A program made the translations under genes and the position numbers. Source: UBA6065 sp036565605 (GTDB lineage Bacteria; Patescibacteriota; Minisyncoccia; Phycocordibacterales; UBA6065). Taken from it: 64,000 nt of DNA. The notes beneath the pieces are model-generated. The model saw nothing but the letters and a program-made list of their open reading frames with translations. It was not told where the DNA came from and did no database searches. Positions 18,561 through 25,363 of this stretch are shown here, piece by piece; the stretch's first letter is position 1, and every line of letters starts with the position of its first letter. The stretch spans positions 1 to 64,000 of the forward strand of contig DATCXV010000009.1 in assembly GCA_036565605.1 (NCBI GenBank). Direction: 5' to 3'.

Positions 18561-18611
18561 TCACGGTTGTCTCTTGAAAAATCGGAATAAATCGGCTAAT
18601 CTGTGCTCACT

Positions 18612-19055
18612 ATGAAAATCGTATTGCTCAAAGACGCAAAGAACATTGGCAAGAAGCACGACGTCAAAGTCGTTGCGGACGGCTTCGCACTTAATAATTT
18701 GATTCCGCAGGGTATTGCAGAAGTCGCAACAGCTAAAGTGCTTTCTCGTGTGGAAGCGATCAGGAAACAGGAAGAAGCAGACAAGAAAGTCCGCGCAGAC
18801 CTTTTGGCAAAGAATTTGAAGTCGCTTCATGACGCTCAAGTTGTTGTTACGATGGAAGCAAACGAGAAAGGTCATCTTTTTGCAGGCCTTCATGCTGCCG
18901 AAATCGCTCCTCTAGTCAAAGAGCAGACCCGAATCGATGTCTTGCCGGAATTCATTGTTTTGGAGAAACCGATCAAAGAAGTCGGTGCACACAAGATTGA
19001 TGTGAAGGTTCAGGGCCAGTCAGCGACATTCACCTTGAATGTCAAAGCGAAATAG
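18612..19055 (+). CDS. rplI: 50S ribosomal protein L9
   Basis: A 147-residue protein: N-domain MKIVLLKDAKNIGKKHDVKVVADGFALNNLIP, a long connecting helix (RVEAIRKQEEADKKVRADLLAKNL) and a C-terminal domain ending TFTLNVKAK. It binds 23S rRNA at the base of the L1 stalk. Start ATG 18612 follows a TAATCT box by 11 nt; a GTG 9 bp earlier is less likely. It is not accompanied by rpsF/rpsR as in many bacteria. bL9 is reported missing from several CPR lineages, so its presence helps to place the genome. Confidence 0.95.
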   Translation: MKIVLLKDAKNIGKKHDVKVVADGFALNNLIPQGIAEVATAKVLSRVEAIRKQEEADKKVRADLLAKNLKSLHDAQVVVTMEANEKGHLFAGLHAAEIAPLVKEQTRIDVLPEFIVLEKPIKEVGAHKIDVKVQGQSATFTLNVKAK

Positions 19056-19087
19056 TTGCTTGCGTTATACAAAGAGATGTGGAAAAT

Positions 19088-19108
19088 AGGGGCCAGGGAG
19101 CCCCTTTT
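19088..19108 (+). terminator. terminator of rplI
   Basis: AGGGGC/GCCCCT stem with a six-base loop followed by TTT. Confidence 0.7.
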
Positions 19109-19111
19109 CCT

Positions 19112-19228
19112 ATGGCCCGCAATAAAAGCACAAAATCCGCCAAGAAATCGCCCCGCACGGCACGCAAGCAGAGCAAGGCTCGGAAGGCATCGCCCTCCAA
19201 GCCCCACCTCGGCAATAACGTGCACTAA
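19112..19228 (+). CDS. tiny basic protein (38 aa)
   Basis: The 38-residue frame begins MARNKSTKSAKKSPRTAR and continues with KQSKARKASPSKPHLGNN. It is about one third Lys/Arg with Ser, Ala and Pro, like histone-H1-type tails or the smallest ribosomal proteins. The function is unknown. It is enclosed by a terminator just before and a perfect 24-bp palindromic terminator just after, which supports a real separate gene near the ribosomal genes L9 and L27. Confidence 0.55.
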   Translation: MARNKSTKSAKKSPRTARKQSKARKASPSKPHLGNNVH

Positions 19229-19251
19229 GAGAGCGGTTTCTTCGGAAAACT

Positions 19252-19282
19252 GGCCACCGCGCATGCGCGGTGGCCTTTTGTT
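19252..19282 (+). terminator. terminator with a perfect 24-bp palindrome
   Basis: A self-complementary GC-rich palindrome (arms GGCCACCGCGCA) is followed by TTTTGTTT. Confidence 0.85.
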
Positions 19283-19312
19283 TGATACCATTCCTTTGGA
19301 ATTTGATCTGTC

Positions 19313-19423
19313 ATGGCTATCCCATCCGTCACGATTAGAAAAGGCAAGGGCCGTATCTATCGGATGAAAGTAAAAAAGAAGCCGATTCGTTTTTTACAGT
19401 ATCCGCGTTATCGTCGTAGATAG
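19313..19423 (+). CDS. tiny basic protein (36 aa)
   Basis: A 36-residue frame: MAIPSVTIRKGKGRIYRMK, then VKKKPIRFLQYPRYRRR. It is extremely basic with aromatic residues, a composition typical of rRNA-binding peptides. I cannot match it to a named ribosomal protein. It ends 2 bp before a strong terminator and is convergent with rpmA. It may be a lineage-specific ribosomal or RNA-binding protein; that is inference from composition and location. Confidence 0.55.
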   Translation: MAIPSVTIRKGKGRIYRMKVKKKPIRFLQYPRYRRR

Positions 19424-19425
19424 CA

Positions 19426-19450
19426 AAATCCCCGCATTCGCGGGGATTTT
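19426..19450. terminator. bidirectional terminator between the small basic gene and rpmA
   Basis: AAATCCCCGC/GCGGGGATTT around ATTC, with A-run and T-run on both sides, placed between convergent stops. Confidence 0.88.
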
Positions 19451-19460
19451 TTCATGTCTC

Positions 19461-19733
19461 TTACTTAACGTTGACGACGCTTTTCGTCTTGGTCTTGCCG
19501 TTGAAGCCAACCTTCCTCTTGGAGCCAAACGAAACGGTGCCTTCGGCGGTTGCGTAAATGGTGTAGTCTTTGCCGAGCGCGGTATTGGTGCCTGCAAGGG
19601 TGTTAAGGCCCTCCTGGCGGATGATGATCGATCCAACCTTGGCTTTTTCGCCAGCATAGAGCTTCACGCCCAGGTATCGAGGGTTCGAATCGCGGCCGTT
19701 TTTGACTGTACCTCCGGATTTCTTTGTTGCCAT
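19461..19733 (-). CDS. rpmA: 50S ribosomal protein L27
   Basis: A 90-residue protein near the peptidyl-transferase centre. The N-terminus MATKKSGGTVKNGRDSNPRYLGVK is the L27 signature, followed by GSIIIRQEGLNTLAGTNTALGKDYTIYA. There is no N-terminal extension needing cleavage, unlike Firmicutes L27. The usual partner rplU (L21) is not adjacent; the gene stands alone. Confidence 0.95.
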   Translation of the reverse strand: MATKKSGGTVKNGRDSNPRYLGVKLYAGEKAKVGSIIIRQEGLNTLAGTNTALGKDYTIYATAEGTVSFGSKRKVGFNGKTKTKSVVNVK

Positions 19734-19779
19734 GTGGATTACTGAGGCGAATTTTTATCTTTTCTTTATCTCGCCTCGC

Positions 19780-19785
19780 TATACT
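19780..19785 (+). promoter_or_regulatory. -10 box of the zinc-domain protein gene
   Basis: TATACT ends 8 nt before the ATG at 19794. An ATG at 19788 is only 2 nt away from the box and is unlikely to be used. Confidence 0.55.
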
Positions 19786-19793
19786 TAATGGGT

Positions 19794-20228
19794 ATGACTA
19801 GGTTTCAAATCATAAGCCATATCAAGGAAAAAATCAAGCTTTGGGTGGGTTTGGCTGAGAAGAGGGATATTTTCGTTGCCTTGGTTGTCATTTTGACCGC
19901 TCTTTCTGCCTTTTTCATAGGTCGGATATCGCGTATTGAAACGGACCGTCCTCCGGTGGTTATTCGTCAATTTCCGGCCGTGCAAAGTCCGGTCCAGGTA
20001 CCAAAAAAGACCGCGGTAACTGCGGTGGCAAGCCAAACTGCGGCTGTCGGAGCAAGCAGTGGGGCAGTGAAGGGAATATATGTGGCCTCCAAAAATGGGA
20101 CTAAGTACCATTTACCAAACTGTATTGGCGCTAAAAGTATTTCTGATGCAAATAAAATCTGGTTCGCCACCAAAGCGGATGCCGAAAAAGCAGGGTATAC
20201 GCCGGCAGGGAATTGCAAGGGGATATAA
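19794..20228 (+). CDS. membrane-anchored protein with an Ada-type zinc-binding domain
   Basis: A 144-residue protein with one membrane helix (about 30-50, FVALVVILTALSAFFIG), a Val/Ala/Thr-rich linker, and a C-terminal domain YVASKNGTKYHLPNC...KIWFATKADAEKAGYTPAGNCKGI. That last part follows the Ada metal-binding / Kda pattern YVASKxGxxYHxxxC...AxxxGYxPxxxC, in which Cys and His hold zinc. Outside the membrane such domains are common in CPR proteins, but their role is not known. Start 19794 is chosen from the promoter position. Confidence 0.7.
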   Translation: MTRFQIISHIKEKIKLWVGLAEKRDIFVALVVILTALSAFFIGRISRIETDRPPVVIRQFPAVQSPVQVPKKTAVTAVASQTAAVGASSGAVKGIYVASKNGTKYHLPNCIGAKSISDANKIWFATKADAEKAGYTPAGNCKGI

Positions 20229-20289
20229 CCCACATGTTGTCTCAACCATGAATTAATGGTTAAATCTCTAAAGAAAGCACACCCCTATT

Positions 20290-20697
20290 ATGAGTAATGA
20301 TTACCGACGGTCTCGCTACATTCCCGGTTTTATCAGGATTTGGCGCGGTAAAGCACGGGAAGAGCGCTTTATTGAGGCATGGACTAATCCGCCAAATCCA
20401 CCAGATTGGTTTGCGGACGTCCGCAAAGCCTCAAAAGAAGAGGACTTTTCTGGCGTTGATGCCTTTTTTATCTGTAAGGATCAAACCGAGATTCCGGTGC
20501 AGATAAAAGGCACGTATGCCGGAATAGAGGACTACCTTCGGGCACATCCTATATCTGAAAAGAACGTGGTCCTGCTTCAAATCCAAGCCATTATGAGTTT
20601 GGAGGAGATCCGGCTACTTAGCTTATTCGCACTGAGGGCCTATTTTTCACGGGAGCCTCAAAAAACAGCTTTACCTGAAACTAGCAAGACGGCATAA
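20290..20697 (+). CDS. possible small PD-(D/E)XK-like protein
   Basis: A 135-residue protein I cannot assign with certainty. The arrangement EERFIEAW, then EEDFSGVDAFFICKDQTEIPVQIKG looks like the core of a PD-(D/E)XK nuclease fold: a helix with Glu, an Asp ahead of a beta strand, and Q-x-K in the next strand (a known variant of E-x-K). A region LLQIQAIMSLEEIRLLSLFALRAYF follows. If right, it would be a small nuclease-fold protein. No methylase or other restriction gene is next to it. A terminator follows immediately. Confidence 0.4.
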   Translation: MSNDYRRSRYIPGFIRIWRGKAREERFIEAWTNPPNPPDWFADVRKASKEEDFSGVDAFFICKDQTEIPVQIKGTYAGIEDYLRAHPISEKNVVLLQIQAIMSLEEIRLLSLFALRAYFSREPQKTALPETSKTA

Positions 20698-20710
20698 TGC
20701 CGTCTTTTTC
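20686..20710 (+). terminator. rho-independent terminator
   Basis: AAGACGGCA/TGCCGTCTT around TAA, followed by T-run; the left arm overlaps the end of the preceding gene. Confidence 0.85.
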
Positions 20711-20749
20711 TTATATATGGCTCTATTGGGCCATTTTGTATAAAATCTC

Positions 20750-20778
20750 TTGACTTTTAAAACCAAAGGTGCTATAAT
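20750..20778 (+). promoter_or_regulatory. sigma-70 promoter of the lysozyme-like gene
   Basis: TTGACT (20750-20755), a 17-bp spacer and TATAAT (20773-20778). Unlike most promoters in the window it is followed by a leader of about 100 nt. Confidence 0.8.
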
Positions 20779-20784
20779 GGAGAT

Positions 20785-20883
20785 ACATCAGAGTTTTCCT
20801 CTGGTGATTTGTTTTTAAGGGCGGGTCACTCAAAGGCGTAAGCCGATAGGGGCACGAACTTAGGGACTTTGAAACCATCAATT
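20785..20883 (+). promoter_or_regulatory. structured 5' leader, possible riboswitch
   Basis: Hairpin ATCAGAG/CTCTG-GTGAT near the 5' end; then GGT...TCAAAG (20824-20835) can pair with CTTTGA...ACC (20867-20876). This encloses a GGC-GTAA-GCC hairpin with a GNRA tetraloop and an unpaired AGGGGCACGAACTTAGGGA. The 3' arm covers the start region. I could not match it to a known riboswitch class. Confidence 0.4.
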
Positions 20884-21327
20884 ATGATCGAGATTACGAC
20901 CAGCCTGGTCATGCTCGCTTCCGCTTTTCTTCCCGCTGCAAGCACGACTCCTGCGACTGCATCGTCGACCATAGCGGAAAACGCAACCTCGTCGGTTCCT
21001 CTTACGTCGGTGTCGGTCGAGGCCTATGTCCGCGATTACTTCAAGGACACCCCGGTCTTGGCTGAAGTAGCAAAGTGTGAGTCCACGTTCCGTCAGTTCG
21101 ATTCGAAAGGCCGCGTTATTCGCGGAAAGGAGAATCCGGACGACGTCGGCGTGATGCAGATCAACACCTTCTATCATGGTGAGTCTGCAGAAAAGCTTGG
21201 CTACGACTTGTACACCATCGACGGCAACCTCGGCTTTGCCCGCTGGTTGTACGGCAAGTATGGTTCGGATCCGTGGGTCCATTCTTCCAAATGTTGGAAG
21301 AAGTACGAGAAGATCGCGATGAAGTAA
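20884..21327 (+). CDS. secreted lysozyme-like (SLT-type) protein
   Basis: A 147-residue protein: a hydrophobic N-terminus (TTSLVMLASAFLPAAS) that looks like a signal peptide, a Thr/Ser/Ala linker, then a small lysozyme-like domain. It has AEVAKCESTFRQFD with the expected catalytic Glu, DDVGVMQINTFYHG, and a C-terminal GNLGFARWLYGKYGSDPWVHSSKCW. Two Cys may pair. It probably cleaves peptidoglycan outside the membrane. The start is uncertain: ATG 20884, or TTG 20869 inside the leader stem. It is transcribed from a strong promoter with a structured leader and closed by a very strong terminator. Confidence 0.8.
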   Translation: MIEITTSLVMLASAFLPAASTTPATASSTIAENATSSVPLTSVSVEAYVRDYFKDTPVLAEVAKCESTFRQFDSKGRVIRGKENPDDVGVMQINTFYHGESAEKLGYDLYTIDGNLGFARWLYGKYGSDPWVHSSKCWKKYEKIAMK

Positions 21328-21342
21328 AAGCAAGCAGCATAG

Positions 21343-21379
21343 AAAAAAGCCCGGTCTCCGAAGGAGACCGGGCTTTTTT
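21343..21379 (+). terminator. very strong rho-independent terminator
   Basis: AAAAAAGCCCGGTCTCC pairs perfectly with its complement around GAA and runs into six T. Confidence 0.95.
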
Positions 21380-21485
21380 ATGGAGACCAATTTTCTTGCA
21401 AAAGGGTAGCAGGAGAGTAGTATCGACCACGGAGTATAGTTCTCCAAATCGCCCTACATAACTGGGCATAGTCGAAAGGATTGTT

Positions 21486-22322
21486 ATGAAATCGTTAGCT
21501 GTTAGCACGTTGGGATATCAAGAATGGAAGAAGCGTCTGCTTGATGGGGACGAAAATTCCTTGATCCATGAAAAATTGGGGGCTCTCCAGCACGGAAGTG
21601 TTTTCTTTGGAGCGACAGGAGACAATGGCGACCCGATCGCCCTCTATCTGGCTCTAGCGGACAGATTTATGACCAACGATATCTACCCGTTGCCTAACTG
21701 GATTAAAGATGCAGAAGTCATGGCAAAGGCGAGATCGGTCCTGGTGAAGCACTTCTTCAAGGTGCATCCGGTCATTGATTATTGGAACTTCATCACAGTT
21801 GTTGCGTTCAGCCCGGACTTATTACCGGTGCTTATACACTTTCTCTGCTCTGCACGGAGGGGGATCGCAAAAAGAATTGATTTCTTCAAATGGAATTACC
21901 AGTTCGTCGATGATGCATACGCTGAGCGAAGTAAACACGACGCAAAGCAACAGCACGAGGACAAGACGATCTCGTCCTTCCTGAGCCATCTCCTGTGGTT
22001 ACTCATGCAGGGAATTACTCCTCATAGCGAGCAGCGGCGTTTGGACCTTAAAAAAGCGCTCAAGCCTTATGAAAAAGATATCCTTCTCGAGATATTCATC
22101 CGGGCGCCCTGGCAGCTTCTGCCGTTCCGGATGGATAAAGAATGGGTTGAAGTGTTCGAAAAGGACCTCAAACAATACCCGGAAGTGCATCCAAGGACCT
22201 TTGAAGACAAGGTAAATAGTGACGATCGCATGTGCAACTACAGGCACCATGATCTGCCGTCTGTCGCAGCTCCTACGAGAGCTGAGGTTCTGACCGTGCT
22301 GAAGTCCCGGACGTATCAATAA
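21486..22322 (+). CDS. hypothetical cytoplasmic protein (278 aa)
   Basis: I do not recognise the family. The protein is helical and charged: LGYQEWKKRLLDGDENSLIHEKLG at the start, a middle part with a hydrophobic helix (TVVAFSPDLLPVLIHFLC), then SKHDAKQQHEDKTISSFLSHLLWLLMQG, and a C-terminal PWQLLPFRMDKEWVEVFEKDLKQYP. There is no signal peptide and no obvious catalytic motif. It stands alone between two terminators. Confidence 0.6.
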   Translation: MKSLAVSTLGYQEWKKRLLDGDENSLIHEKLGALQHGSVFFGATGDNGDPIALYLALADRFMTNDIYPLPNWIKDAEVMAKARSVLVKHFFKVHPVIDYWNFITVVAFSPDLLPVLIHFLCSARRGIAKRIDFFKWNYQFVDDAYAERSKHDAKQQHEDKTISSFLSHLLWLLMQGITPHSEQRRLDLKKALKPYEKDILLEIFIRAPWQLLPFRMDKEWVEVFEKDLKQYPEVHPRTFEDKVNSDDRMCNYRHHDLPSVAAPTRAEVLTVLKSRTYQ

Positions 22323-22336
22323 GGATTGAATTATTC

Positions 22337-22368
22337 AAAGCCGCGACCTTTTTTATCGCGGCTTTTTT
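22337..22368 (+). terminator. rho-independent terminator
   Basis: AAAGCCGCGA and TCGCGGCTTT pair around a T-rich loop and are followed by a T-run. Confidence 0.85.
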
Positions 22369-22429
22369 CTGACCCAAAACCCCCACCAGCCGTTTCATTT
22401 TGCAAAGGGGAGTATGAGGTCAGCGTTCC

Positions 22430-22561
22430 ATGACCACATCGCAACGTCGGATTTTGGTTAACGAAAGTAATTTTGATCGTGATTGTTTGGCGAAGAAAAT
22501 TTTTGCGAACGAGACACGTGATATGGCAAAAGCCACGCATGCGTCGAGGTACGCCGCCTAA
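22430..22561 (+). CDS. possible small protein (43 aa)
   Basis: A short frame, MTTSQRRILVNESNFDRDC, then LAKKIFANETRDMAKATHA, with a composition compatible with a real peptide (balanced charge, helix-like), but no recognised domain and no clear ribosome binding site. It lies in the 388-bp interval between the terminator and the Xer gene. Low confidence. Confidence 0.3.
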   Translation: MTTSQRRILVNESNFDRDCLAKKIFANETRDMAKATHASRYAA

Positions 22562-22615
22562 AAGTCTTTGAAACTGCCGAGAAGGTCTTGTAGGTCATAG
22601 ACTTAAACGAACCAA

Positions 22616-22654
22616 TATATATGCTATAATATGAGTATTAGAGATATTATACTC
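22616..22654. promoter_or_regulatory. AT-rich inverted repeats and extended -10 upstream of the Xer gene
   Basis: TGCTATAAT (22622-22630) is an extended -10. It overlaps two inverted repeats: TATAATAT (22625-22632) with ATATTATA (22644-22651), and GAGTAT (22633-22638) with ATACTC (22649-22654). This could be an operator or recombinase-binding site. Confidence 0.4.
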
Positions 22655-22710
22655 AATTACATATATACTTCCCTCATACTCTAAACACGCCGCGCGGGAT
22701 ATAATTTCTA

Positions 22711-23703
22711 ATGCAAACGTATACGATCATGAGCAGAAATATTCAGCTATACAAAAGTCGCGGTGGCAGTCTTCCCCTCATGGACGACTTCCTTCTCCAT
22801 ATCCAGGCCAACAACTATTCCAAAGAGACGCTTTATAACTATGAGCGCGACCTCAAGACCTTTGATACCTTTCTTACTGTCGAATTGGGTAAAATGCCCT
22901 TCTCTCAGGTTACTAAAAGGACGATCGAGCAGTTTAAGGCGTACTTGAACTCGACTGACCGTAGGACTGCCGAAGGAAAAGCCTCGGAAATGATGCTGAA
23001 GAGCGGATCGATCAACCGTACGCTGTCGTCCTTGCGCCGATACTTATCATATCTTGTTGATATGGACCAAAAGGTGCCGATCGCGCCGAACGCGATTAAG
23101 CTCATTAGGATGGAAAAGCCGCATTCGCGCGTGACCGAGCTCAAGGAGCTGGTCGAGCTCATCGAATCGCCGTCGAAGTTCGAACAAGACAAACACGTCG
23201 CCTTGCGCAATCGCGCCATGCTCGAGACATTGTTTGCAAGCGGCATGCGTATTTCAGAGCTACTAAGCTTGAAGCGCGCTCAGATCGACAAGACTGGCCG
23301 TGTTTTCATCCAAGGTAAAGGCAAGAAGCAGCGCTTCATATACCTGACCGAGCGCGCTAAAAGCCATATCGACGCCTATCTGAAGATTCGCGACGACGAT
23401 TCGCCGTACCTATTTATCCCGAACCGCGGCAAGAATGCCCAGAAAAAGGACCGCCGCGTCTCCTCTAACTATTTGCAGATGAAGATCAAGCAGTACCGCG
23501 AACTGATCGGCATCAATGTTCCGACCAGCGCCCACTCACTGCGCCACGGCTTCGCTACCTATTTGGCCGAATCCGGCGCTAATCCGGCCGCTATTCAGAT
23601 TTTGCTGGGCCACGAATCGCTCGATACCACGACCCGCTACGTCCACGCGTCGGATAAGTATGCCGAGGACACGCATAAGAAGTTCCATCCACTTAAGGAC
23701 TAA
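22711..23703 (+). CDS. Xer-type tyrosine recombinase
   Basis: A 330-residue site-specific recombinase, likely to resolve chromosome dimers. The N-terminal SAM-like domain reads DDFLLHIQANNYSKETLYNYERDL. The catalytic domain holds Arg in SGMRISELL (about 179), Lys in QGKGKKQR, HSLRHG (about 275), GHESLDTTTRYVHASD with the second His and the Tyr nucleophile (about 310). It is full length and shows no sign of phage or integron neighbours. TATAAT ends 5 nt before ATG 22711; the Met at residue 7 (22729) is an alternative start. Confidence 0.93.
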   Translation: MQTYTIMSRNIQLYKSRGGSLPLMDDFLLHIQANNYSKETLYNYERDLKTFDTFLTVELGKMPFSQVTKRTIEQFKAYLNSTDRRTAEGKASEMMLKSGSINRTLSSLRRYLSYLVDMDQKVPIAPNAIKLIRMEKPHSRVTELKELVELIESPSKFEQDKHVALRNRAMLETLFASGMRISELLSLKRAQIDKTGRVFIQGKGKKQRFIYLTERAKSHIDAYLKIRDDDSPYLFIPNRGKNAQKKDRRVSSNYLQMKIKQYRELIGINVPTSAHSLRHGFATYLAESGANPAAIQILLGHESLDTTTRYVHASDKYAEDTHKKFHPLKD

Positions 23704-23730
23704 AACAAAGGCTTAGGATCCAGAGGCTAC

Positions 23731-24045
23731 CTATTCTCCAATCGGCCTATATGGCTGGTCTCCGATATGTATAAGCCTCTTCCCTGCATTCTCTATTTCT
23801 GTGGGAGCACCAGCGTCGATGCGACCCAAATTGTGGACGAATGCCTGCCAGATAATTCCAATGAAAACATTGCGATACAAGTAGGTCACGGGGCCTTTTA
23901 CATAATCCCATACCTTCTCTACCCCGCTCCAGGCGTAATTCAAATTCGATTGCGTCGTGGGTGCTTCGATGATCGCTCTTAGGTCATAGCCGAAGAAGCT
24001 CAAAATGATGATCCCAAGCACCGCAAGGATGATGTACTTGATCAT
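23731..24045 (-). CDS. small membrane protein (104 aa)
   Basis: It begins MIKYIILAVLGIIILSFFGYDL, a membrane anchor, followed by RAIIEAPTTQSNLNYAWSGVEKVWDYVKGPVTYLYRN, another hydrophobic stretch (VFIGIIWQAFVHNL) and a short polar tail. No known family, but the gene is directly downstream of the M23 hydrolase and has its own -10 (AGTATA on plus at 24052-24057, 6 nt before ATG). A role near the cell wall is possible. Confidence 0.6.
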   Translation of the reverse strand: MIKYIILAVLGIIILSFFGYDLRAIIEAPTTQSNLNYAWSGVEKVWDYVKGPVTYLYRNVFIGIIWQAFVHNLGRIDAGAPTEIENAGKRLIHIGDQPYRPIGE

Positions 24046-24051
24046 GAATTT

Positions 24052-24057
24052 AGTATA
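24052..24057 (-). promoter_or_regulatory. extended -10 of the small membrane protein gene
   Basis: TGATATACT on the minus strand ends 6 nt before the ATG at 24045. Confidence 0.55.
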
Positions 24058-24070
24058 TCACCCAAATCTT

Positions 24071-25363
24071 TTAGAGAGCCGGCAGATATGCACTGGGGTC
24101 GAGGTATGCCGTTGGTGGTGCGGCGACCGTCTTGATGCCAGCACAGTTCGTCGAGCCAAGCGAAGACGAATCAACTACACGCACACCTGCGGTCGCATAA
24201 ACGCCGAAATGGAGATGTGGACCGGTTGCGTATCCTGTCTGACCCGAATAGCCGATGGTATCGCCGGTCACGACCGTGTCTCCGGGCGAAACAGACACCA
24301 CGGACAAGTGGCCGTAGATCGTGGAAAGACCGTTAGGATGCTTGATCAGGACAAATTTTCCGTACTGGCAGCCGCTCTTGGACCTTACCGCTTCGGTATC
24401 GACGACGGTGCCCGAGAGCGCAGCTTTAACCGGTGTGCCGATCGATGCGGCTAAGTCGATGCCGCCGTGGGTACCGGACGTGTACAAACGTTTCGCGGCG
24501 ACAGTCTTGCCGAAATATTGGGTGACGCGGATAACGGAAAGAGGCCACTCCAAAATGCTGTGTCGTGCGTTTGGAATAGCATTGGGATCAAGCGTGATCT
24601 TCAATTGGCTTTCGTATGCAAACAATTCTTTTTCGTACTGCTCGCGCTGGGCAACTTTGTCGTCCAGGATGGCTTTGTAGTTCGCTTCCCTATTCTTTGT
24701 TTCCGTCAAAAGTTTGTCCTTTTCAGTTTTAGTTGAGGCAACAACTTTTTGTTGGTCTGCAAGGCTCTTGCGATAAGCTTCAAGTTTGGTTTTCTCCCCT
24801 GTCGCCTGGTCGCGGCGCGCGCCCAAAAGCATGCGCAGGTCACGCAATTCTTCAAGATCTACTTTGACGCGGCCTTGGACCGAGCGAAGGGAGTTCACAT
24901 AATCGAGCGCGCTGGAAATACCTTCATCCGACAGTAGGGTTTCTGCGAATGATTGCGATTCGGCTGCGCTAACATTGCGCATGGACTCGGCGATGGCGGC
25001 CTCGCGCACAGAAATTTTTGCTTCCGCGTCATCGATATCATCTTCAAGCTGTCCCAAGGTGAGCGATGTTTTGTCGATCTGGGTTGCCGTCAAAGAAAGG
25101 TTCGCCTGCAATTTTTTTTGCGTCGTTTCAAGCTGTGACAAGGCAGACTTGAGCGACTGGGCCTGTGCCGACGTCGAGTTAAGAAGCGTTGAGTACTGAT
25201 CGATCTGCCTTTGCAGATCGTCGATCTTGCGGTTGTTTTCTTCGATCTTGGCGCGGATCGCTTCTGGGGACTCAGCGGCGAAAGCAGAGTGAGTCAAAAA
25301 AACTGCCGCAAGGGCGGCAAACACAGACAAAATCCCAAAGATGATGTTACTTGATTTCGTCAT
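24071..25363 (-). CDS. M23 peptidase with coiled coil (EnvC/NlpD-like)
   Basis: A 430-residue secreted protein: signal peptide (IIFGILSVFAALAAVFLTHSAFA), then a long coiled coil to about residue 265 (EENNRKIDDLQRQIDQYSTLL and so on), then a LytM/M23 domain. Zinc-site motifs are GTHGGIDLA and GPHLHFG, with the intervening GTVVDTEAV and YGHLSVVSVSPGDTV. It probably cleaves peptidoglycan peptides or activates an amidase during division, as EnvC-type proteins do. It overlaps the 3' end of gltX by 17 bp and thus belongs to the same operon. Confidence 0.93.
   Translation of the reverse strand: MTKSSNIIFGILSVFAALAAVFLTHSAFAAESPEAIRAKIEENNRKIDDLQRQIDQYSTLLNSTSAQAQSLKSALSQLETTQKKLQANLSLTATQIDKTSLTLGQLEDDIDDAEAKISVREAAIAESMRNVSAAESQSFAETLLSDEGISSALDYVNSLRSVQGRVKVDLEELRDLRMLLGARRDQATGEKTKLEAYRKSLADQQKVVASTKTEKDKLLTETKNREANYKAILDDKVAQREQYEKELFAYESQLKITLDPNAIPNARHSILEWPLSVIRVTQYFGKTVAAKRLYTSGTHGGIDLAASIGTPVKAALSGTVVDTEAVRSKSGCQYGKFVLIKHPNGLSTIYGHLSVVSVSPGDTVVTGDTIGYSGQTGYATGPHLHFGVYATAGVRVVDSSSLGSTNCAGIKTVAAPPTAYLDPSAYLPAL

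Noticed and set aside
19680..19700. GGTTCGAATC, the T-loop sequence of tRNAs
   Set aside because: It lies inside rpmA coding sequence on the other strand and no acceptor, D or anticodon arms can be formed.
22331..22540. Minus-strand frame of 69 codons after the 278-residue gene
   Set aside because: It starts in unrelated intergenic sequence and reads through the terminator; a plus-strand 43-codon frame is somewhat better supported.
22625..22651. The inverted repeat as a classical dif site
   Set aside because: The central spacer is 11 bp instead of 6 and the arms do not resemble known dif arms; kept only as a possible operator or non-standard target.
24321..24736. Long plus-strand frames opposite the M23 peptidase, and many similar ones opposite dnaK, aspS, rpoA and the giant surface protein
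   Set aside because: They are antisense shadows of well-supported genes caused by codon bias; none has a recognisable domain or a promoter.
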